In this document: in pieces, positions 1 through 5,900 of the stretch
How positions within the stretch are numbered: the first letter of the stretch is position 1
Layout: every line of letters begins with the position of its first letter
Source: Paenibacillaceae bacterium
GTDB taxonomy: Bacteria > Bacillota > Bacilli > Paenibacillales > YIM-B00363
DNA length: 7,405 bases
Assembly (NCBI GenBank): GCA_018969805.1
Contig: JAGWXQ010000070.1
Location: forward strand, 1-7,405
Direction: 5' to 3'
Translations under genes and position numbers: made by a program
Notes under the pieces: generated by a model
Database searches by the model: none
What the model was told of the DNA's origin: nothing
The model's input: only the letters and a program-made list of their open reading frames with translations

Positions 1-83
1 GCATTCGCACTGTTGTACTCGGTGACATATTCCGCAACGACCGTGCTTTCGTTGGATGAAACGACGATGTTGTATCCAATCAT
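1..83 (-). CDS. hsdR: HsdR, type I restriction subunit, N-terminal start (runs off left edge)
   Basis: The ATG lies at 83-81 and the frame stays open to the window edge, giving 27 residues that begin MIGYNIVVSSNESTVVAEY. The 'SNESTVVAEY' segment is typical of the extreme N-terminus of HsdR, the ATP-dependent translocase and endonuclease subunit of type I RM enzymes, just before its PD-(D/E)XK nuclease domain. The start codon overlaps the hsdS stop as ATGA (80-83), the usual hsdS-hsdR coupling. Whether the rest of HsdR is intact cannot be seen. With HsdM and HsdS broken upstream, a complete HsdR would lack its partners unless these are supplied elsewhere in the genome. The call rests on a short piece plus its operon position. 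Confidence 0.72.
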   Translation of the reverse strand, partial: MIGYNIVVSSNESTVVAEYVTEYNSAN

Positions 84-258
84 ACGCGCGCCTTCTGAAA
101 GGTCAATAATTTGTCGCGGTAATACTCATACTGCTTGCGTCTTGCTGTGATTTCGGCGGGCAGACCATTTGGCAGGTCGTGGACGAGGGTGTCGAAGCGG
201 TCGAGGATAGCGACAATGCGTTGTTGCTCGGCGAGGGAGAGTAAAACTTGCACACCTC
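80..258 (-). pseudogene. hsdS: HsdS specificity subunit, C-terminal remnant
   Basis: About 59 codons ending in TGA at 80-82 encode the end of a type I specificity subunit. The run SLAEQQRIVAILDRFDTL, then GLPAEI.ARRKQYEYYRDKLLTF, is the conserved coiled-coil tail and C-terminal segment seen in HsdS proteins. HsdS is normally about 400 residues with two target-recognition domains; both are absent here, so this piece cannot specify a DNA sequence. The frame extends upstream to about 361, but there it is only the shadow of the DUF1016 C-terminal piece, so the true HsdS boundary lies somewhere between about 240 and 293. The stop overlaps the hsdR ATG. The left edge of the remnant is certain; the upstream joint is approximate. 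Confidence 0.82.
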
Positions 259-288
259 TTCGCAGGGGACAGCAGTCGATGTTGCTAT

Positions 289-310
289 TTCTCTCAGAGG
301 TCTGAGAGAA
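289..310. repeat. Perfect inverted repeat over the DUF1016 stop codon
   Basis: Arms TTCTCTCAGA (289-298) and TCTGAGAGAA (301-310) are exact reverse complements, 10 bp each, around a 2-nt centre GG. The structure covers the stop codon of the DUF1016 C-terminal piece (294-296) and sits next to the joint with the hsdS remnant. No T-run follows on either strand, so it does not look like a rho-independent terminator. It could be a hairpin, a relic of the original 3' end, or a sequence that promoted rearrangement. Confidence 0.7.
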
Positions 311-578
311 TGTCATCGTCTCCGATGCCTGTATCGACATTTTCATTTTGCACCTCTGCAATCTGGGTCAGTTCACGCAGTTTATCTGCAAGTACTTTCT
401 TGTTTGGCAAATGAAGCTGGTAGCTGGCGACAAGTGCTGGCGAGATGCTGCGACGCAAAGCGTATTCGACAACCGTATCGTCTTTATCCGTACACAAAAT
501 TAACCCAACACTTGGATTATCGTTCTCCTTTTTCACGTCACTATCAAGCGCTTCCAAATAAAATTTAAGCTGTCCTAT
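294..578 (-). pseudogene. DUF1016/YhcG-like PD-(D/E)XK protein, C-terminal fragment
   Basis: This frame is open from 578 down to TGA at 294-296 and encodes 94 residues starting IGQLKFYLEALDSDVKK, then NPSVGLILC..KDD..VEYALRRS.SPALVASY and LPNKK.LADKLREL. These match the C-terminal end of DUF1016 (YhcG family) proteins, predicted PD-(D/E)XK nucleases often found inside type I RM operons. The family stop appears native. Upstream in the same frame is a TAG (579-581), and before it the DNA is rhuM. The catalytic core that normally precedes this segment (the D...LK...GQM..YVN region) is missing here and in the other DUF1016 piece. A TTG within the fragment (557-555) could be read as a start but has no sign of being a real one. 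Full-length family members are about 340-370 residues. Confidence 0.85.
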
Positions 579-808
579 CTATTCCCTTCTTGTTGAACGA
601 CCGAGATTTCCTCGGTAGTTGAATTTTCGTCAAGTTCGCCATCGAAAAAAATATTTTTCAAATGCAAAACAATGTTGTCAGATGAGCAACCAAACAACTG
701 CGCCATACCCTTCTGCGTGAGCCAAATGGTTTCGTCTTTTACGACTGCGCGTATAGAGACGTTTTCTTCTGGTGTATTGTAGATCAAAAATTGCAATGCC
801 CGATTCAC
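575..808 (-). pseudogene. rhuM: RhuM-family protein, N-terminal fragment
   Basis: This encodes 77 residues from a GTG at 808-806 to TAG at 575-577. The pattern FLIYNTPEENVSI..VVKDETIWLTQKGMAQLFG, then NI.LHLKNIF..GELDE.ST, is the N-terminal DNA-binding-like region of RhuM ('virulence protein RhuM') proteins, which commonly sit between hsdM and hsdS in type I RM operons. Family members are about 330 residues, so about three quarters is gone. Similarity stops at EGNR, where the sequence becomes the DUF1016 C-terminal piece and a TAG follows at once. The GTG overlaps the hsdM stop as GTGA (805-808), and GAGGGGG lies a few bases upstream, so the 5' end is native. RhuM's biochemical role is unknown. 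Confidence 0.82.
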
Positions 809-1098
809 GAGGTTACCCCCTCAATTTCTGCCACGATCGCACCAATCTCTCGCCGCAAAACGTCCTCTTGCCCCACGATGCGGTCAATCTCTGCATTGAG
901 CTTGGTGATATCCACCACCTCCCGCGTATCCTCTTGTGCGACATACGTGCTCACAGACAAATTGTATTCTTGTGCGGCGATGTCGCGATTGGGTACACGC
1001 TTTGCGAAATACGGCTCCGTCTGGCGACGGGAATATGCCGACACGATGCGATGAATGTGCTCCTCTGTCAGATTGTTGCTGTTCGTCACCTTGACACA
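805..1098 (-). pseudogene. hsdM: HsdM DNA methyltransferase, C-terminal remnant
   Basis: The open frame from 1098 to TGA at 805-807 encodes about 97 residues: VKVTNSNNLTEEHIHRIVSAY, then YFAKRV, DIAAQEYNLSVSTYV, EDTREVVDI and a closing helix LNAEIDRIV..E..LR.EI..IVAEIEG. This is the C-terminal region of HsdM, the adenine-N6 methyltransferase subunit of type I RM enzymes, including the helical tail that contacts HsdS. The SAM-binding motif and the NPPF catalytic motif are absent. A TAA (1099-1101) lies in frame just upstream, at the joint with the DUF1016 piece. A GTG at 1089-1087 is only an internal valine codon of the parent gene. The native overlap with rhuM is retained. Confidence 0.87.
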
Positions 1099-1351
1099 TT
1101 AACAAAAGGGTTTTTCAATACATCAGTAGGCTTTTCAATTTTCTGTCCTTCAGCTGCAAGACGCATAACGTCTTCTTTATCACAAGAAAGTGCAAGTCTT
1201 TCATACAAACTGCTATTATACTGCCTCAAAAGCTGTTTATATGTCCATTGTTGATTAATCGCTTCAATTTCGTAAAAGCTTCTTTCTTGTGCATTTTTGA
1301 TTCGCATCAAAATTTGATAGTGTGCCCATCCGAGTTTAAAAGGGTTTGATT

Positions 1352-1370
1352 CAGCAGATAATATCTGCTG
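1352..1370. repeat. 19-nt perfect palindrome inside the chimeric ORF
   Basis: CAGCAGATA (1352-1360) and TATCTGCTG (1362-1370) are exact reverse complements around a single A. This palindrome forms most of the first copy of a near-repeat, 1354-1376, whose second copy is at 1402-1424. Confidence 0.7.
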
Positions 1371-1424
1371 CATTGATGACAACGCGCCATCTTTAGATGC
1401 TGCAGATATTGTCTGCTGCATTGA
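1354..1424. repeat. Direct near-repeat, two 23-nt copies 48 nt apart
   Basis: Positions 1354-1376 and 1402-1424 match at 21 of 23 bases, offset 48 nt (16 codons). On the coding strand they encode SMQQILSAE and SMQQTISAA, so the protein carries a two-copy peptide repeat in the linker before the GWAHYQILMRI segment. The second copy keeps only a 5-bp palindromic core (GCAGA/TCTGC). Confidence 0.65.
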
Positions 1425-1502
1425 CACCGAATATATGTTGGCAATTTTCCATATTTGCGACTGCACCGCATCTCGTTGTTGTGCTGCACTGCTCATGTGC
1501 TT

Positions 1503-1509
1503 CCCTCCT
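1503..1509 (-). promoter_or_regulatory. Ribosome binding site of the hsdM start
   Basis: On the minus strand AGGAGGG ends 6 nt before the ATG at 1496-1494. It lies in the 18-nt gap after the DUF3050 stop, so this gene was built to be read as the next cistron of the upstream operon. No separate promoter or terminator fits in the gap. Confidence 0.8.
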
Positions 1510-1514
1510 ATTTC

Positions 1515-2270
1515 CTATTCCATGTGCTTCAATTGCTCAAGGACGCCGTCCCACAAACGTGCCCGATGTTCTAGCGATGCGATCGCTGCAGCGGTTGCTT
1601 CCTCATGGTGTTGTTTTGTCGTGCATAAGTGGGTGAGCAATCGTTCTGCAAGTGGACCGTGGCTGTCGCCATCGAGTGCGATGTGCCGCTCATAGTAGTA
1701 TGTGAGGCGTGGCGTGCGGACACCGTGCGCATGCAGCTGCTGTGCAAGGCGGGAAAACACTTCGGGCAACATGTCTTCACGACCGAAAAAAAATGCTGCG
1801 GCGGCTTCGTGGCTGCTCCCGTGTGATGCGATGTGCAGCGTGTGCAATACAAACTGTCGCACGGTGTGCGGTGCAGGTTCGAGTGCGGCGTGTGGTGCGA
1901 TGCCACGTTGCAATTGTGCAATAAACGTGTTGATCTTGGAGATGTCTGCGCCACATTCCCGCATCGCTTCGATGTATAACGCAAAGTGGCTCGCATACCC
2001 TCCTTGTCCGTCTTCATCGCTTTCTTCTGCTAAGACGATTTCGTTGATCAGCCGCGCATGTTCGCTTTGCGGTGAAGGAATCCACGGCACAGACGTGCAC
2101 GTGATCTTTTGCTGCAAGCTTTTGAGCAACGACATAAAATCCCATACAGCAAATACGTGGTGTTCCATCAGCGTACGTACGTGCGCGATCGTGCGTATGG
2201 ACGCGTACATCGGATGATTGCGTACGCGCTCCTGTGCTGCAATCAATGCTTCCGAGCGTTCAAACGTCAT
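1515..2270 (-). CDS. DUF3050 family protein (haem-oxygenase-like fold)
   Basis: This encodes a complete 251-residue protein from ATG 2270-2268 to TAG 1515-1517. It carries the DUF3050 signatures: MEHHVFAVWDFMSLLKSLQ (35-53), VPWIP (61-65), LINEIVLAEESDE (74-86), GYASHFALYIEAM (91-103), HEAAAAFFFGRED (154-166) and YYYERHIALDGDSHGPLAERL (191-211). The length is normal for the family. The family is placed with the haem-oxygenase-like helical proteins, some of which bind two metal ions. Conserved E36, H38, E83, H95, E165, E194, H196 and H204 could be ligands, but that is inference, and the substrate is unknown. There is no signal peptide, so it is probably cytosolic. The start is set by AAAGGAG 8 nt upstream; a longer frame back to 2351 lacks such a site and would run over the preceding gene. 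It overlaps the DedA-like gene by 11 nt, implying coupled translation. A T8 run in the coding strand (the FFF codons near residue 160) is slippage-prone. Confidence 0.9.
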   Translation of the reverse strand: MTFERSEALIAAQERVRNHPMYASIRTIAHVRTLMEHHVFAVWDFMSLLKSLQQKITCTSVPWIPSPQSEHARLINEIVLAEESDEDGQGGYASHFALYIEAMRECGADISKINTFIAQLQRGIAPHAALEPAPHTVRQFVLHTLHIASHGSSHEAAAAFFFGREDMLPEVFSRLAQQLHAHGVRTPRLTYYYERHIALDGDSHGPLAERLLTHLCTTKQHHEEATAAAIASLEHRARLWDGVLEQLKHME

Positions 2271-2907
2271 TGGGATTGCTCCTTTCGTGCGCAGTGCGCA
2301 GAGAAACTTTGTTTTGCCACCAGCGATACGCGAGCCACGTCCCACCGCCAAACAGGGCGTAGCTTAGTACGCTCAAAATGATTGCCGTGGTGCTCACTTG
2401 CGTCGCCGCCCCAATGACGGCGAACAAAATCATTGCGGGAATTTTTCCGATAGCAGAGGCGATCGCATACGGTACAAACGCCATGCGTCCGACCCCAGCG
2501 TACGTATTGATGATGATCGATGGGATAATCGGGATCATGCGTGCAAACAACACAACGACAAACGACTGCTTGTCCATCATCTCTGCCCACGATGCAAAGC
2601 GTGGGGTGCGCAACAACCACCGCTGCGCAATGTCGTGCAACACAATGCGCACTGCGACAAACATGATGAGCGATGCACTCGTCGATCCACACCATGCGAT
2701 CAATCCCCCACCCCACGGTCCGTACGCGATGCCCAGCAAGCCGGCGACGATCGGGTACGGGATGATCGGAAAGAGGGAAAACAACGTCGCCCCCGCATAC
2801 AGCGACAAAAACGAGGGCGACGACTGCATCCACAGCAACACGTGGTCGTGCCACTTCCACAGCGCAATCAAGACGATAGCCGTACTAATCCAAATGGCGA
2901 TGCGCAT
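2260..2907 (-). CDS. DedA/TVP38-TMEM64 family membrane protein
   Basis: This encodes a complete 215-residue integral membrane protein of the SNARE-associated/VTT (DedA-like) superfamily. An N-terminal membrane segment (about 3-17) is followed by FSLFPIIPYPIVAGLLGIAYGP (43-64), a glycine-rich turn GGGLIAWCGSTSAS (66-79), then FARMIPIIPSIIINTYAGVGRM (121-142) and helices at about 145-167 and 173-187, ending in a short basic tail. The 'F.R..P..P' signature and the paired re-entrant hairpins are family hallmarks; relatives act in envelope lipid homeostasis or lipid scrambling. The ATG at 2907-2905 was chosen because the protein then begins at the first membrane helix. The frame extends to about 3012, but the extra 35 residues are an alternate frame of sbcC. 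It overlaps sbcC by 23 nt and DUF3050 by 11 nt. The Shine-Dalgarno is weak, so expression may depend on coupling to sbcC. Confidence 0.88.
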   Translation of the reverse strand: MRIAIWISTAIVLIALWKWHDHVLLWMQSSPSFLSLYAGATLFSLFPIIPYPIVAGLLGIAYGPWGGGLIAWCGSTSASLIMFVAVRIVLHDIAQRWLLRTPRFASWAEMMDKQSFVVVLFARMIPIIPSIIINTYAGVGRMAFVPYAIASAIGKIPAMILFAVIGAATQVSTTAIILSVLSYALFGGGTWLAYRWWQNKVSLRTAHERSNPNDV

Positions 2908-5900
2908 ATTCTTGCACAATGAGCCGCACGCGGCTCCACCCTTCTTTGGTTTTTTCGACGAGCAATTTTGTTGGAATCGCGCGCTGGATTTCTGCGACGT
3001 GGGAAATGACACCGATCATTCTTCCGTGTCGATGCACGTCAAACAAAGCCAAAATTGCTTTTTGCACCGCTTCTTCGTCGAGTGTCCCGAACCCTTCGTC
3101 GATAAGCATCATTTCCATGTGTACGTTTCCTTGATGCGCTTGGATGCAATCGACGATGGCAAGCGCAAGGCTTAGGGAAGCATGAAATTTTTCCCCGCCG
3201 GACAATGAGCGCACGTCGCGCGTTTGTCCTGTATACGCATCGTACACATTGAGCTCCAAACCGCTTTGTGCGTTTCCTCGTGAGCGCTCTTGGCGGCGCG
3301 ACAAGGCGTATTGGCCGTTGGTCAGCGTGCGCAAGCGCGCATTTGCCGCATGCACGATGCGATCAAGGTACGCAATGAGCAAGTAGCGTTCAAAAGACAG
3401 TTTGAGTGGGTTGTTGCCTGTGCCGCTCAAGGTGAAGTAGAGCCGTTCTGTTTGTGCGCGCTCGGCTTCTGCATGTCGATGCTGCTCCGTAGCGGCCGTG
3501 TACGCCGCCTTGTGCGCGTGTATGCGTTCGCATCGGAGGACGTCGCGTGCACGGGCATCGCGCACGTCCATAAGGCGTGTATGGACATCGTCCAGTGCGC
3601 GCTGGACATCACGAAGCTGCGGGCGCTGCTGACCGTGGAGCTGGGTACGCAGCACTTCCCGACGCGCACATACGTCGCGCCACGCATGGTCCTCTGCCGC
3701 GATTTTTTTTTGCAGCTCCTGACGCGCATCGTAGGACATATGGCTTGCGCGGACGTCGTCGTCGGACATCAATGACCCAAAAGCAGCTTGGGCATGTTCG
3801 TATTGCATACGGGCAAACGTCAGCTGTTCTTGCATCTGTGTGCATTGTGCAGCGATGTGCGCGGTATGCATGACACTGGCGTCGCGCGCACGGACGGCGT
3901 CGGTGTGGCTGTTGATCAGCGTCGTTTGTAGCGTTTCCACGTGCGCGAGGTGCTGCTTCGCTTCATCCAAATGCGCGGCGTTTAGGTCTCGATACGCTTC
4001 GGGGATGCGCTGCACAGCTTGGTCATACGCCTCTTTTTTTCCTTCAAGGGCAGCAGCGAGCGTATGGCATTGTTGCTGCATGTCGGTGTACGATACTTCA
4101 AGCTGGGCGATGTGTGCCCCGAGGACGTGTTGTTGTTCAAACAATTGATTCAGTGCATCTTTTGCAGTGCGCCACAATTGGCTGTGTCGCTGCAACGTGG
4201 TGGCGCGCTCTTGCAAAACAACGACGTCGTGTTCCCACGGTGTATTGAGTGAGATCGACGCTTCGGTTGCCTTTTGCACGACGTCCTCGGCTGCACGTGC
4301 GATCGCCTGCTGCCATTGTGCACATCGTGCCTCGTACGCACTGACTTCCTTTTCGCACGCCAGCCACGTTGCATGCATCGACGCACGGTCGTCCTGTGTA
4401 GCCACATCTTGGGCAGGCTGTGGATGGGTCGTACTGCCACATACCGGACACGGATGCCCATCGGACAGCACCATTGCCAGCTCAGATGCTTGTGTGCGCA
4501 CGTATGCATGCTGTGCAGACATGTGTGCTGCATGCGCCTGATCACGCAAACGCACCGCATCCGTCAGCGCATCGTGTGCGTGCGTATAGGCATTGCGCGC
4601 CACACACCACGCGTCCAATGCCGATTGCACGGCAACGACGCGCATGTGTTGCGATTCTGCATGCCCATATTGTTGGAGTGTGTGTTCGTGTGTCTGTATT
4701 GCAGCCATGATCGCGGTGTATTGTTGTTTTTGCTGTGCAATATGTGCGGCAACGACATGGATCTGCTGCGTGCGTGTGGCGTGCATGTGTTGCTGCGACT
4801 GCATTTCTTGTTCCCACGCTGCGAGCATGTCGCGCTGCGGGAGTGTGTGTTCCATCATGTGCACAGTGTGTTGCCATTGCGCACGTTGTGCGGCGATGTC
4901 TGGGAGCTGTGCGCATTGGAGCGCAATCGCATCGACACGTTCGTTGGCGCGTGCTTCTTGTTCGAGAGCTGTACGGTGCTGGCTTTGCAACGCTTCACAT
5001 GCGTTCGTCGCGTTGGCAATCGTCTGCAAAAGCGGTATGAGCTGGGATGCGCGCTCTGCGCGTGCAAGGCGCACTGCCATCGCTTCCACGTGTGCCCGCT
5101 GGGCGTGCAACGCATCGTATTCCTGCTCTACGGCGTGCAGCTGTACAAACGACTCTTCCAGCGCATACGCAAAACGCGCAGCTTGCTGCATGGCATCGTG
5201 CTCTGCTGTAAGCAATTCGCTTAAATCAGTGTGCGTCTGCACGGCTTCCGTGGCGTGTTGTGCTGCACGCAGGAGTGCATCGTCCAGCCAATCATCGGTG
5301 CATTGTTGTGGTGTCGTGGCATCGATCCATTGTTCGTCGATCATGTGCTGGATGAGCATGAGACGCCGATCTGCACACATGCGTTCGTGTTCTTTCGCCT
5401 GGTCGAGGACATTTTTGGCGTACTCGGTCAGTCGGACATACACATCGTCGGAGAACAACGTGCGCAGTATGTGTTCTTTTTGGTCGGTCGGAGCAGTCAG
5501 TAAGGACGCATACTCCCCTTGAGGCAATAAGACGACTTGACAAAACTGACTGTGCTTGAGCCCGATCAACCGAAGCACTTCCGCATCGACATCCGCTTTG
5601 CGCGTACACAGCAACCGTTCGGGATCACCTCGATACATCGCAACAGAAAATCCACTTTCTGTTTTCATCCCTGCGCGTTTGTGCGCCATTTGGCGGACGA
5701 TGCGCCACGGTTCATCGGCGATGCGAAATACAAAATCGACACGCGTCGGCACATCGTCACGGGCAAACTGGCTGCGCAATGACGATGGATCCGTTTTGCG
5801 ATCAGCCCCACTGGCAAACCCATACAGCGCATAACACATCGCATCAAGGAGCGATGTTTTTCCCGACCCTGTAGCCCCAGCGATCACAAACACATTGCCC

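Larger units (their letters stand above)
1086..1496 (-). pseudogene. Chimeric ORF: HsdM N-terminus fused to DUF1016 N-terminal-half fragment
   Basis: This open frame of 136 codons has a strong ribosome binding site. Residues 1-20 (MSSAAQQRDAVQSQIWKIAN) match the start of HsdM, where '.QSQIWKIAN' normally leads into the 'DGWDFKQYVLG' segment, which is absent. From about residue 21 the sequence is DUF1016-like: NPFKLGWAHYQILMRIKNAQERSF, then YEIEA..QQWTYKQLLRQYNSSLYERLALS, DKEDVMRLA, GQKIEKPTDVLKNPFV. In full proteins NPFV leads to LEFLGL and the nuclease core; here it ends NVSR and TGA (1086-1088) as it runs into the HsdM C-terminal piece. The piece lacks the first ~60-100 residues of a normal DUF1016 N-domain and all the catalytic part. 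The frame crosses the hsdM/DUF1016 joint intact, so a small fusion protein could be made, but no function is implied. The DUF1016 match is firm; the HsdM match is short and supported by context. Confidence 0.75.

Noticed and set aside
289..310. Inverted repeat as a rho-independent terminator
   Set aside because: No T-run follows on either strand.
294..557. Independent small gene starting at the TTG at 557
   Set aside because: Similarity to DUF1016 continues upstream of that codon to 578, and there is no ribosome binding site, so it is the tail of a truncated gene.
1091..1119. Plus-strand TTGACA at the DUF1016/hsdM joint as an antisense promoter
   Set aside because: The -35 is perfect, but at 17-18 nt spacing the -10 is only TTCAAT or TCAATA, and no plus-strand gene follows.
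1352..1424. Short repeats as a CRISPR array
   Set aside because: There are only two imperfect copies, both inside a coding frame and encoding a repeated peptide; no spacers or further repeats.
4274..5522. Long plus-strand open frames (about 309-316 codons) opposite sbcC
   Set aside because: They are rich in Cys and Arg, have no recognisable domain, and lie antisense to an SbcC frame whose ATPase and zinc-hook motifs are all intact. They are open only because of sbcC codon bias.
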